Assembly (NCBI GenBank): GCA_013398295.1
Contig: VZSF01006833.1
Coordinates: 392,601-456,600 of the forward strand
Direction of reading: 5' to 3'
From: Chionis minor
Taxonomy: Eukaryota > Chordata > Aves > Charadriiformes > Chionididae
Length of the DNA stretch: 64,000 nt
The notes under the pieces are model-generated. The model had not been told where the DNA came from and did no database searches. It worked only from the letters and a program-made list of their open reading frames with translations. Below are positions 1-13,200 of the stretch, in pieces (position 1 is the first letter of the stretch; each line of letters starts with the position of its first letter). A program made the position numbers and the translations under genes.

Positions 1-2035
1 CTTTGGCGTATCTGGTAAATTAATCTTTGCTTAGTGGTTTAGATAAACGTTAGCACAGAAAACATTAGCATCTCTTTATTTATTGGGGTGCTGTACTGTG
101 AAACTTTGTCCTACTGCCCTGTGTTGCCAGTAGATGGAGTATGTTGCATATTATTTTGCTATCTTGCAGTTGCTTCCTTTAGTGTTACATCTACTGTATG
201 AGGAAGAATTGGTTTTTACAGTCTTACCTTTTTTTGCAGTATTTAACAATAATGTATTGTAGTGATAGACTGCAGATTTTATGTTTTCTTTGTAGAGAAG
301 ATGTTTTATGCCGTATGATAAATACAATAGTCGTGAAAATGACATTTCAAGCATATAACAAAATTAAAATATTTTGTGTTATGGGAAGTATTAAAAATAT
401 CATTTTATGAAATGAGAAGTAAACGAACTGGTAACTTTTCCCAGTACTTGAAGTGATTAGTGGTCTCTATAGAAAGAACTGTAGGGAGATCAAGCAGGGA
501 TAGAAAAAACTGCTGCAGAAAATCTAGTTCCGAAATAAATAATTTTGTGTGCATTTTTGTGGTTGGTTGGGTTTTTTGGTTTTGGGTTGGTTTTTTTTTT
601 TTGCTAAATGGTGATCTTTGCTGTCATACGAAGCTACCTGTTTCTGCTTTATAATGGAAAGGAGATTTTGTTTTGGCAGGAGTATTTCCAAAAAGATTTT
701 TAGAAAGAAAAGGTCTTTTGTTTATAATCTTTCTCGGAAACCATTTTATTCTCAGTCTATCTGATTTTTCATCTGTTTAGTCTTTTCTTTGACACCTCTG
801 CTACAGTGGTGTCCGTGACCGCTGTACGTGAGGCATTCATATGGCTGCAGTAATACCTTATCAAAGGACATTGCAGACCACATGCCATATGGCTTTTGTT
901 ATTTTAACTACTTTTTGCCTTTAGAAATAGTTCTGAATTTGGATTCAGAATTTGGATACTGGCACGTGAAGAGTCATCCGGATGCTAATGTTAAAATCCT
1001 AGTAGCTGGTGATGTTTTGTCATGAATCCTACACTTGCTACTTTTTCTTTTCTCCTCCTGCTCTCCAGAAAAGGGATTTGACTTGTATTAATTCTCATGT
1101 GAGATAGAGACAAGTTCTGTAACTTGACAAACACCATTAAAAATGATTTTCTGGAATTTGAGGACACCTTTGTCCTTTGAGAACATCAGAGCTGAGACAA
1201 CTGTCTATTTTTATTTCTTTACCATTTTGTTTTGAGTAGGGTAGGAGTTAGCCTTCTGGATGAGACTAGTTTGATCTCCTTTGTCTGATGCTGGCTTCAA
1301 CCAGATGCTTTAAAAGGCAGTTACAAACATTTGAGCAATAAAAATAATTTTTTTTCCATGCCTGATTTTGAAGGAAATACCATCTTAGCTGATTCTGAAT
1401 TGTTTAACAGTTCTTCTAAAACTCATAGGCTTTGTAATTCTTCTAATCTAAAATGCTGTTTAGTGAATTTGTGGGTGTTTTAATAAATCCTGACTGCCTG
1501 TTGTTTTTTGGAATCCCATCAAACTTTTGGACTCGGTGATATCTAGTGGTAAAGAAATTGTCTTTCATCACTATTACATATCTGCCTCTTGAATTAATCA
1601 AATGTCTTTTTTTCTCTGCCAGAGGGCAAAGAGGGTCCTACAATTGACCTGATCGGTGACTTTTTTGTATTGTCTTGTGTTATTCATCGCTTTTTTGACT
1701 CAGTAATGCAAGAGTGTTCAGCCTGCCTTAAGAAAGAAGTTTTCCTGAAAGCATTCATTAGCACCACCTTTCTTACAGATACGGTAAAAGGAGAGACTTT
1801 TTAGAAAAAATCTTTTTAATAAGTTTTTCTAAAATAATTTTTTTCCCCTCAGTGGTACACACAAATGATGTAACAAAAACCAGTTTTTGGACCCTTTAGG
1901 TAATACCTTACTCTTTCCTCCCTTCTGAAAATTGGCAACGTCTGCTTTAAATTGTTTAAAGACTTGGTGTAAAGTTTCTGTCTGCAGAAGTTACTGGTTT
2001 TCTCATGATTATTACTCATTTCTTCAGTTTTCTTT

Positions 2036-2135
2036 GTTGTGTGGTGGTGTGGGGTTTTTTTGGTTTTGTGTGTGTGTGGTGGGTTTTCTGGTTTTTTTTG
2101 TGGTTTTTTTGTTTTTGTGTTCGGTTTTTTTTTTA
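2036..2135. repeat. GT/T-rich low-complexity tract
   Basis: About 100 bases composed almost only of G and T on the + strand, with runs such as GTGTGTGTGTGG and several T7-T9 blocks. Similar shorter tracts occur at about 570-602 and 18415-18465. The open frames crossing it are composition artefacts. Confidence 0.8.
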
Positions 2136-5100
2136 AATTTTGCCTCCTTGACACAGAAGCCGACCAGCAGCCACGGACCTTTCAGCTATGTGATATAAAT
2201 GAATGCTGTAAACTCGTGGTTTTAATTAGAGTGGGAGCCTCTTCTCTGCTTGTGAAGTTGCGGGAGAACCTTGCATTTGTTCATGGCTGTCTTGCAGCAG
2301 GGAGGGTGTCATTCAGGAGTCCTTAAGAGCCAGCTGAACATACCAAAAATGTAAATAGCTGTAATAGTTGCTGTTGTACAAAGCTACTCAGCAGAGGGAA
2401 AATGAGCAGATCTGTATAAGTGGAAAGTCTAAAACTGATCTCCACAGGTGATACTAATCTGATTGTCTCTTCTCTTTTGACTTCATTTTTCTCTTTAATT
2501 TTCTTATATGACTGTCTTGTCATGTACTTTACTAACATAATTACTCTGGTTTCATATAAATTATATTTTTAGCTGAGTTTCCCAAGAAAATAATACATGT
2601 GCTCTCTGTCCATCTCTGCTCCCCTAATAACTTCTGAATCATTTAGCCAGGTTCAGACAGATCTGACAGGAGTTGAGGGCTGAAAGATTAGATTCCTGCA
2701 GGTTTTGTGAAAATTGGTAGCTGGATAAATCATAAATCTACGCATCTGCTGAGGGAAAAGGCTATAGATGGAAAATGGTAGTTACCTGTTCTGCCTGGCC
2801 TTGTTAGCTGACCAGTTAAAACACTGTACTGGCCAGGCATGGCATGCGCACCCCAGATGTAGCGTGTCTTGTGTCCTGTTCCTCTGGGGTGGGGAGGAAC
2901 GGAAGGTACTGGGAGAGTTTTCTGAGAAACACTGGGAAGAGCTTGATTTGAGAGCGTCACAGAGGATGGTTGGGGAAAGTGGTCGACTATGGGGAGAAAA
3001 TGCTGGGGATACTGCAGCCAAGATATTTTTTTCTTAATTTGAAACGTGTTTCATCTCCTCTTACGGCACTTGATGGCTCCTTGGTGAGTAGAAGTGCCCA
3101 CGTTCTTCAAGTATTTGCTTACGTAACATAACCTGTTACATACGTTGCTGATGCTCATAAATATGTTAGGTTGCTGCATACAGATTTTTAAATGTATTTT
3201 TCAGGTCTGTGCCTTGAGTGCCTTCTGTCTAGGTGGAGAAAATGACATGTCTCTTAGGGGTTAGTCCTGCAGTCACTTCAAGCTGGTCAAAAGTGGAGGT
3301 TACTACTAAAGGTGCTGTCTTGCCTTTTCACTGGTTGCCTATTTCCACGGTCTCCCCTGTGCCAGCACCATCATTCATGAGTTGGAAAGCTCAGCTGGGG
3401 AACTGAAGATGTTGAAAACTAACCCAGAGAAAAAAAAAAAACAACCCACAACGTTTCAGATGGATGTACTTCCCTTATCTGTTCTACTGCAGAAACAGTA
3501 GTGCCAGTACAAATGAGGTAGTGGGAATGCTATAGCTGGCTTTGGAGGGAGAAATGGCTTTGTCTGTTCGTGGAAGCTGGCACCTCATTTTGCTTTTTAA
3601 GCCATTGTGGAACCGTGCTCTGTTCTTTCTTGCTGCTTATCTCTGACTGCAGTTTGGGACTTTGTGACTAAAAACCCCAGAGACTTTCCAGTGGACTATT
3701 CAGTGCCCCTTGGTAAGGAATGCGGAGCTACTGGAAGCAGCTAAATTACTGTGGCAGATATATAGATATCCTGGATGCTGCATAAGAGGGTGTAAATTGC
3801 TGGTAGTAAGTGCTTTCTCATGGCTTTGAGTTACTTTACACACAAGACATCAGAAAGAAGTTTAGGGTTTTGATCATGGAAGAAAAACTTGAAACGCGTG
3901 TATTGCTTCAAGTGGTTCTTGATGATACTGCAGACACGAAATCGAGATCCATGGTGATCTTGCTTGCCATGAGAATCTCCGTTGCATTTTAATCCCCAGG
4001 AATTCTTTGTGAAATAAAGGTGACAACAGAGAATCTACTGTTTGATGGATGTGAGTTTTATCATTGAATGACAAGAGGATTCACGTTCTCTGATGGACTT
4101 TTTAACAGTGCAGAGGCATATAGGGGTCTTCTTTTCTGCAGCATAAAGTGAAGTTGTTAGCCTCTACTAATACTGTGCTGCACTCTATACCGTGCTAGTC
4201 AAACTACAGACATTTCAAGAGAAACATACCTGCTTTGCTGCATCTTCTCATTAGAGTTCCTCCACATTAAGGCAAGCAGACTTGCTTGTTAATGACTGAC
4301 AGTCTTTGGATCTTCTAATTACATCTGCTTCCTTTTCCAACTGTTAACTTTATTTCTATATAGTCTGCAGTTCTTTCAGTGTGCTGCTGGATTTGCGGGA
4401 CAGCAGCAGTCTGTGCCTCAGCTTCGAAGTGTCTGCACCATTCACTCATGTTTTTGAGATCTGTTTTCCCGAGCCCATACTAAACAGAAAGGTGACAGTT
4501 ACCGCCAGATCTTGCAGAAATACTTCAGGAATGTGAGAAGGATTTAGATTTTTTTTTTTTTTTAATTTATTGTTTCGGTTTTTTGGACCATCACTGTTCT
4601 TTCTTATCCAAGAACTGTACTCTGCTTTGGACAGGGTTGGTGTGCACCAGTAGATAAAGGTGCTTATTTCATCAGATGTTGTCTTTACTTGGTGTATCAG
4701 ACTTGAGAATCTTAAGGCAGAACCTGCCAGTGGGTGAGAATTTCTTCAAGTCCACTACAGGTTTCTTTCTACTTAATTTGTGCCTAGAGGACTAGTTCTT
4801 CTGAAGTAAGTACAGAATTTTGATTTTAATCATGGGAGGCCACCTCTGGGGGAAATACTGTCTCCCTTAAGTTTAGGGATCTTACAGCAGACTCATAAAA
4901 AGTGTCTCAACATCGGAATAGGAGAATTGAAAAACCCCACTTACTGCTTAACAAAATGTAGGGTAAATTTTTGAGTGGTTAATTAGATTGTGTTACATTA
5001 CGCTTTTAAAAAATACTGTCTGCATATACTGTGGTGCTGAGGAAAAAAAAAAAAGGTGGGGAATGGTTGTTTTTGATACCAACTTCACGTGAACCTGAGT

Positions 5101-8100
5101 GAAATGTTCTGTGTGTGACTCATGGTCAAAGATATTTATTGTCATTAAAAATTCTGAATAATGATTTACAAAAAAGCAAAGCAGAAGCAAACTAGACCTG
5201 AAGTGAGGATCCCCTTGGCAAATCTTTAGAGGTTATGTGAAGATTATAGAGAGAAGAGTTCAGCAATTCAGAAGGCAAGTGAAGGTATTCATGTGTGAAT
5301 AATTGGTATTATAATAGTTTGAGTTACAGAAACTCAGTTCTGTAAAGCAGGATTCCTCTGACAATAGTATTTCTACTGCCTCTGGCACAAATACTGCCAA
5401 AAGTCTGGGTATCAATGGGTAGATTTCAGATGAGTAGTTTTAAAAGGAATAATTGAAAAGGTGTTAATGCAGTAACTTGCAATTGTATATACTCTGTTAA
5501 TTTTTTTTTAACAATATTAACTCAAAAGTTTTTCTTCTGTAAATATCTATCCATTCTGTTACTTACTAAAAACTTTAATGTGTCATGAATCATACTGGCT
5601 ATAAAATAAAAAATGTGGGATTCTAGTCTTTCTTTCAGGTAAATATAAAGAGAATCAGTCTAGATGGTGAAACCTGGTGCCAACTTCTACATTTGGTCGC
5701 ATGGTTCCTTGCTCCATTAAGCACTCCTGCTTGTGCCACTCCCTTAGCTTTACTGGGTGAAGTGGGCAGGGCAGAAAGACAGACTGGCAGTGGTTTTTGG
5801 TTTTAAATGTTGTTTTACTCAGCTTTTCACTCTTCCTAGAGGCTTGGCTGTCTGTACAGAAGAAAAATCTGTGTAACTATATTATGGGTCCTAAGGATCT
5901 GGAAGAAAAATGTTCTCCTATCCCAAAAGACGTTCCTTTGCACAGCGCAGCCTAGTTGAGAACAAAAAGGCGTTGTTTTGAAGAGGCAATTTAAACGTGA
6001 GGACTAGAAGTCTACTTTCAATATGATTAAGGTGAAAACTGGTGAATAGGCTCAAAAATAGGTTAGATAGGAGACCAAGAACCTCACTGAGGTCATGAAA
6101 ATGATGTGGGCAGTTTTGTGTTAAATTCAAATGACAGATTTATTTGGGTTTATGAAAGTTTGAGGGGACGAAGCTTCAGTGGCTGGGATGGAAGGAGTTG
6201 AAAGCAGGAGGGCTTTGATCTGAATCACAGGAGAAAACAGTTGATTCTTAGAAGTATGTGGACAAAAAGAATCAGGATATTCGAAGCGTTGATCACTTGT
6301 TTACAGGTCTGGGTAGCTCAGGTGATGACGATACTGCCTTAAAACAAGAAGTGAGAGTCTGAGATGGGAAGACTTTAGCATTAATGGAATTCTATTGACT
6401 AAACGTGGGTGAAAAGCAAAAGTAGCTGTAGATGATTCCCTTTGTCAGCACAAATACTGTTAAGTATTAGGAGGGTACGTTCTGCAGTATCTGGTGATGA
6501 AATGCTGTTCTTCATTCACAAGTCTCAGTGGTTGGTTGGAGGTATCAAATTTTTTTTCTAATACTTTGACATAACATCAGTTTTATAGTAATAGCAGCGT
6601 TTCAACCAAAGCTCTGCTTTATTTGCATACTTTGATGAGGTAGCTGAACAATTTCCTGCATTTACTGGTTTTGATGCGGTGTAAACCTCAGAGCTCCTGG
6701 GAGGACATCTGCAGCACTTTTTGTGGTTGCATTGTCCTAATTAAAACCAGGAATAAAAACCAACGTACAGTGTATGTTCAAGTACTACCACATCAGAGTG
6801 AGAGTTTAGCTGGACTTGCTGACTAACATTTAGGAAGACTTGAAATTAATGAAATGCAGGATTAATTTCATTTTACTTCAATGTGATTTCTCCCACACTA
6901 AGGAATTTTAGGAATGTACCTGTGTGTTTAGGCAACTTAAGGGTTCTCATCCCAGGTAGAGCTTGCAGGGTGGTCAAAATGGATACACTAGTAAAATGGG
7001 CATATGTAAAGTACAATTCATTGATATAATAAATATATTTGATGTCATATCTGAGTCTTATGGCAAAGCTAACCTAAAAAAACCAAAATCAGTGTATCTT
7101 TAAAAATTTCAACTTTCTCATTAATTTGTATACTTTAGGACATACTAAATTTCCTTTAAAAGACTTTTACTCCCCTCCTGTGTTTTACTTACCCGTCTTT
7201 GGAGTTGACCTGAGGCTAAACCCGTTGCCTCATAGGGAATTTTTTGTCTGTAAGTTTGTATCTCCCTGTTTAGTTTCAGATTTGCTGCTTCCGTTGTTAA
7301 CAAAAATCTCTTGCACAATCTAGGGAAAGATCACATGAGCTCCTGAAAAGTTATGTGTGTAGGTTGTAGTTAGTCATCAAGAAAACAGTGAAACTGGGTG
7401 TAGAAACTGCTATCAAATATACTAAATAGCTGGAGAAAGGGGATTTCCCCTTCAAATCTCATTGTTCTCAGGAAGGATTATTTGTAACAATAAAAACATG
7501 CTCTAAGTGAGGCTGTTTTTATTGCAATGTGACTGTATCTTTAGATAGCCTTGAAAACTAAATGGTTAAGATTTATTCGTAATGTAGTGGTTAAACTACC
7601 TACTTACATATGCCACTCAAGGGGAGGCAATTCTGAAGTACAATTGTGCTTCTCTAAGCTTCTCTGATTGAATTCTCAAGACTTGTACCTGCATAGTGCC
7701 TGTATCTTCAAAGCAACTTGAACACTGATCTTTGTAACTCTGTGTGAGGTTGGCAGACACACATCTAGGACGTAATATCCCATAAACCAAAGCAGCGTAC
7801 AAATACCGAGAACGTTATGGAGGCGCTCAAGACAGGAGTTCATTTCAAAAGGGAGGAAAATTCATTAATCTCTACTGGCTGTGATTTTTGAGTTGTTATC
7901 ACTTGGCTGTAACTTCAGCAGTTTTGCAAAAATAGGAGCAATCTGCATCATTGCTTGAATTTGAATGTAGAAGGTTCCATATTTCCCAGTCTTTTCCTTA
8001 GTCTTCTGAGCTGTGTCATATTAGTGCTCTTCAAAAGGATGACATTACTAGGTTGGAATGGTCTTCCTTCTGTGTTTACTGATCACATTGCAAGTATATG

Positions 8101-8699
8101 CCCCAAACCTTCCTTTGGATTCTCACTGCAAATAGGTTAGTAAAAACAATGCCCTTTCTGGGGAAAAAAGTTCATTATGTGATTTTTAAAAGGTACAGAA
8201 AGTAAACATAAGAAATAGGGGAAGTGGAAAAAGTAAGGATGCAGAAGAAAAAAGGATCACATGCCCATGTTACTTCAAGTTGAATGGCATAATAGGATTC
8301 ATTCTATTCTGTGATTCTCTAATAGGAGGGGAGGGCATTGGTGATGAGGCTGGTTTAAGGAGCTATGATTCCCTTTCTGCTTACAGACTCATTGCTCAAA
8401 TGCAGATGTTTGTGAGGTCTTGCTGTAGACAGGATTGCTAAAATGGTCTAGGTCTAAAAGATACTAATTTTTTAAAAATGTATTTTGTCAATGCAGTGAA
8501 CTTCAGTACAGAGGTGAGAGTGAATGGAAGATTGAGGAGCTTTAGCTGATTTAAACAGTGAAGAAGTATTTGAATTGGCAGTGGACGTAAGCTGAAATGA
8601 GAGGTGCTCACTGGATATAGGGCAAAACGCCTTTTCACTGTGAAGATAATTATGCATTGGTACCGGATGCCCGTGAAGGTCGGATAGTCTGCATCCATG

Positions 8700-8830
8700 G
8701 AGGCTTCCAGTACATGGCTGGATAAAGCCCTGAGCAACCTGGGCTGCCCTCATAGCTGGCCCTGTTTTGAGTAGTAGGTTGGACTGGAGACTTCCTTATG
8801 TCCCTTTCGACCTGAATTATTCTATAAATC
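8700..8830 (+). mobile_element. CR1 LINE 3'-end fragment (older)
   Basis: Matches the CR1 3' end in sense orientation: GATAAAGCCCTGAGCAACCT, then AGGTTGGACTGGAGAC, TCCCTTTCGACCTGAAT and a decayed terminal repeat ATTATTCTATAAATC. It is more diverged than the other + strand CR1 copies here. It lies in the ATAD2B intron. Confidence 0.75.
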
Positions 8831-9024
8831 CATGGATTGCACTTCATTTGTTTTGTGGTATAATGATTTCAAATCGCTGAGGTTCTAATAAGGGAAAATG
8901 ATGATAACTGTCTTTAAGAGTCTGCATTACCCAAATGAGAATGGCTGGCTGAGTTCTACATCATTGCTCAGCTCTTTTAGTGTTTCACCTGCAAATGGGT
9001 ATGTGAAAAAAAATACATTAAGTA

Positions 9025-9272
9025 GGAAATGGCCTCAAGTTGTGCCAGGGGAGGTTTAGGAGTTTAGGAAAAACTTCTTTACCAAAAGGGTTGTCAAGCC
9101 TTGGAACAGGCTGCCCAGGGAGGTGGTGGAATCGCCGTCCCTGGAGGTATTTAAAAGACGGGCAGACGTGGTGCTGAGGGACATGGTTTAGGGGGGGTTT
9201 TGGCATAGGTTTATGGTTGGACTCGATGATCTTGAAGGTCTCTTCCAACCCAAGTGATTCTATGATTCTGTG
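9025..9272 (+). mobile_element. CR1 LINE 3'-end fragment, CR1-J-like
   Basis: A 5'-truncated CR1 in sense orientation. Key pieces are GGCCTCAAGTTGTGCCAGGG, CTGCCCAGGGAGGTGGTGG, TTGGACTCGATGATCTTGAA and the terminal TGATTCTATGATTCTGTG. It ends about 260 nt before the large ATAD2B exon. The last 160 bases are nearly identical to the copy at 38870-39034 (about six differences by eye). The antisense open frame across it is not a gene. Confidence 0.92.
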
Positions 9273-9535
9273 AAAGGCTAGCAAGTCTTCCTTGTTTTCA
9301 TAGTTTAGAGCAGGAATTGTGTACACAACTGAGTGTTCGCTCCTTACACACTTCCTTTGTATCTGTAATTTGCTCACATTGAAATCAATCGACAGCTTGC
9401 TTTTCTGCTTGAAATGTGAACACATTTGATTGCCTCACACGCTACATCATACTCTGATATCCTGGTCTCTTTACTGAGGGGAACCCGTGCATCTGAAAGT
9501 TTCTTTTTTTTTCCCCCCTCCTCATTACAATTCAG

Positions 9536-10231
9536 TTCGAATAAGGAGGAAATCAAGACGGCGCTCGCAGTGGGGCAAAGGCATTATTAAGAAGAGGAAA
9601 GTCAATAATTTAAAGAAAGATGAAGATGATGCAAAGTTTGCTGATGATGAAAATCATGGAGAGGACAGTAAATTGCTGGAAAATGGAGAGCTAGAGATCA
9701 GCACTGACTGCATTGAGGAGAATGGAGAGGAAACGGGAGATCTCTCTATGACAAATGATGAGTCCTCTTGTGATATTATGGATATAGATGCAGAGCAGAG
9801 GCTTAACAATGGGACATCAGGAAAGGAAAACAATTTTGCATCCACAGAAGAAGAGAGCTCGAATGAATCTCTGATAATAACTGACAGCGTTACCCTGAGT
9901 GCTGAAAAGGAATTGAGGAAGGACTCTACATCAAAAGGGGACTGTGTGAATGGAGAGACATCTGTGCACAGCGCGGAGGGTGTACCTGTTCCAGCGTGTC
10001 ATAATGGCAAAATGGAATCAGCGGATGCTTCTTCACCCTGTGACAACAGGGATGGGTCTAGTAACAAGCAAAAATCTTCATCTGATGATCAGCCAAAGGA
10101 GAAAACGGAAGCTTCCGGTGAAAGTCAAGGAGCTGATCTGGTGAAAGCTGAGTTGCCACATTGCAGCAATAATGAAAAAACACTACAGAGCACAGACATT
10201 GAAACTAAAGATGCTGAAGCAGATAAAGAAG
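9536..10231 (+). CDS. ATAD2B: ATAD2B coding exon: basic motif plus acidic linker
   Basis: The acceptor is a pyrimidine tract then TTCAG at 9531-9535; the donor is GTATAG from 10232. The exon enters with two bases of a split Val codon and leaves with one base (G). It starts with an Arg/Lys-rich stretch that looks like a nuclear localisation or DNA-contact patch (inference). About 200 residues follow, rich in Asp, Glu, Ser and Asn, likely disordered, including EENGEETGDLSMTNDESSCD. At 696 nt it is the largest exon in the window. Reading on past 10231 reaches a stop within four codons, which supports the donor. Confidence 0.93.
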
Positions 10232-13200
10232 GTATAGCTTGATTTCAATGTTTCTGTCCGTATCTTAAGTGTCCCAAGTTAATGTGTCTGTTTTTAATTG
10301 TAATATCTTATGTTACAGTTGTATGATAATATTTTATGAACTGTTGTTTGTTTATTTGAAATCTCTAGTATGCTTACAATGTTTAATTCCACGTAGATAA
10401 ATTAGAAGCTCATCCTTGACTTGCTGTAATGTTATCTTAGGCAAATAAGTGTATCTCCATACTCAGAATATTCTGTTTACTTTTGTAGGCTTTATCAGAA
10501 ATATTGTAAGTACTGAGATAACATTTAAACAATAATTAAAGATTTAAAAAAATGTTAGCAATGCAGATAAATATAAGATACATGTTTTGGTCTGTATGTT
10601 CTATCTGATCTATATTTTGATCTACATGATATCTTTTGTCTTATTTTGGTAGAGATTTATGATAAGAATATCATTGACATTGGATGAAGGACCATAGAAA
10701 ACCAGAATGTATTCCTTTAAAAATTTTTGCTCATAGCAGAAGTTAAAGCAGTTTAACTCATAGCAAAAGCCAGATAAACTGTTGTTTATCAAATGGAGAA
10801 GGTATCTGGCTTTGGAGTTACAGTCAACACAGTAACAGTACAGGGAAAAGATAAGAGAAGGAGAAGGGAAATCCTGGTGGTGCATAAAAGAATGGGCCAT
10901 GTCCTTTGAAGACAAGAGACAGTTTCCTCAGTGAAGAGAAATAAAAGCCTTATGCATGATTGCCTTTTTAATTAGCGTTTCAAAATTATCTAAAAGAATG
11001 AAATCTTTACTTCAAAAGTTTGCACTGAGATTTACAAAGTAAATGAGCTTTAATGAGAGATCTGAATTATGAGAATATCACTATATACGTGTTGTCTGTG
11101 TTTGTACATACATATTTTCTCTAAGGGTAAGGAGAATAGTAGAAGAAAGGTCCTAAGCGAATCAGAAAAAGAGTATGGTGTATGTTAAGAGTCTTTCCAT
11201 TTCTAAATTTTGTAGTTGAATCTGGTATACATTAAGGGTGGTTATAATAACAGAAAAAAGGGCATTTTAAATAGTTGAAGAGGAGAAGAACAGTGAATGA
11301 GTGTAGGGAGAGAATCATGAGATAGAAAAATACTTTGTTCTCCACAACAGGATTGGACAGCAGCTTTAATACAGAGGTGGAAAAAACCAGAAACATGTCA
11401 CAAAAGCACGAAGTTTTACGAGTAGAGCAGATGTTAGAATTACTGTGGTGATGAAGACATAAGATGCTTTGGAGAGAAAAATGAGGATTTGATTCACTTA
11501 CGCAGAAAGATTTTGAGCATTAGCTTAATATCTGAACTTTACTTAGAAGCTGTATAATTTGATGTTGCTAAGTAGAAATGATACCATGGAAAAACTTTTT
11601 CAGTGACATTCGATTTTCTGTTGTGACTTTGGAGTTCAGTTTTAAAGAGGATCCTTTTCGGGTGTGTTTTGTGAACGGTGGTTTTGTGTGTTTTCTGAAC
11701 GGTTGTTTCTGTAAACAATCAGAATTCTGCAAAGCGGATGAATCCTTTGCACTGTCACAGTTATGCTTGCTTGGTTCAAAAAAACCCAGCAAACCACACA
11801 AGCAAAATCAAGCCAAAGCGAAAGAAACCAAGCTGTTCATTGTGAGAGACTGACAGTGCTGGTAATTCTTTTTCAAATTACAGGTATATTCAAAAGCAAG
11901 AAAACACGAAAAGTTACTGCAGAACAGTCAAAGCCTACAAGTTTGGAGCAGGTCCCAGAGGAACCATTGGATCCCTTACCCTCTGTAGTTGTTGACCATG
12001 ACAGATTAAAGGTAACGGAACTGAAAAATGAGTTGAACTGTTAATGAAACTGTCCATGAAGAATGCTTCCTTCCTCTGTTATGAAGTAACATTTCTGTTA
12101 TTTTTGACTGCGAACAAATATTACGGCAGCAGTAACTTTTGAAGATGATTTGTCGATCAGTGTTTTTTGGATGAAAAGTTAATAAAACTATTGAGTTCTT
12201 ACTGTCCTATCGTTACTAACTTTACAAATCCAGTAATGGCACAGCAGTCCAGTATTTTAATTGCAGTTTTTGCAGGTACTCTTATGTGTTAATTGGACAT
12301 GCCAGTTACTGAGGAACTGCTGGGTGCCTAGTAATTAGGAGTTAACATCATCTTTTCCCTTCCCGTGTACATATACTAGGTGGAAAGAACTGTTAGTGGA
12401 TTGGAAAACAAATTGGAATTTGTGATGATGTTTTGGCGTCATAGGCTGAACCCCTGCTAGTTAATTTTCTTTCAGTTTTGTCTCTTTTAAAAGCAAAGTT
12501 ACAATAAATTTTGCTGTCTTCTGTTGTAGAAACTAGCTTGACCTACTATGAAATTTAAATCCTACTTGCTGTGGAGTACAGATGATAATCTCTTTGGAAA
12601 CAATAGAATGCTATGAGAGGAAAAAAAAGTTAAAATTTACTATCTGCTGCTGTGTTAAATACACACTTTCACCTTCTCTTTATGAGCAGGTTTACGTGTG
12701 TTGTCCCCTCCTTCTTTTATTGTACCATTTTTCAACATTTGTGGAATTTCACATGTGTTTTCACTTGATACTTATAATTTCATGCCAATGCAAGTTCTTC
12801 AAAATGTCTGCTTTAGCTATCAAAGTAGCTTTTATGGTTTGGTTTGTCGTGATTGTTGACCAAGGTGAGATAGGATGAAGTATCATTCAAACAGAACAAA
12901 CTATGCAGCTATACTGAATGTAAAATCTAAGAGGAGGGGGGAAAAAAGTGTGGGTATAAGCAGAGAAGTGAAAAGAGACATTGAGTCCTTTTGGATCTAC
13001 ATGGAAGCAGTGGCCTTAGTGACAGCCAGGTGTGGTCCATTTTATCTGTATGTATCCCTCCAAATTAGGGCTTGAGAAGGAGATTGCACTTCTGATTTGT
13101 CCTTAAATTTTTTTTTTTTAAAAGTGATTATAAAACCTCTCTTAACTTTACCCTTTTTTGTTCCAACAGAAACTGCTTGATTTGGTGGTTAAGAAAAGTG

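Larger units (their letters stand above)
1..9535 (+). other. ATAD2B: Intron of ATAD2B upstream of the large C-terminal exon (no exon recognised)
   Basis: No stretch here reads as an ATAD2B exon with fitting splice sites. Open frames are short and lack family resemblance. The segment holds GT/T-rich low-complexity tracts (about 570-602 and 2036-2135) and two CR1 fragments near its end (8700-8830 and 9025-9272). A small exon could have been missed, so treating the whole segment as one intron is inference. Confidence 0.6.

Noticed and set aside
1849..2326. Open frames across the GT-rich tract (Val/Phe/Gly-rich or Lys/Thr-rich products)
   Set aside because: Low-complexity translation of a G/T tract in intron sequence.
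8285..8325. Possible CR1 terminal repeat (ATTCTATTCTGTGATTCTC)
   Set aside because: Only the terminal motif is visible without the preceding CR1 body, so it is too short to support.
9018..9425. 135-codon minus-strand frame as a gene
   Set aside because: Antisense translation of a CR1 3' end; a nearly identical frame recurs at the CR1 copy near 38870-39034.
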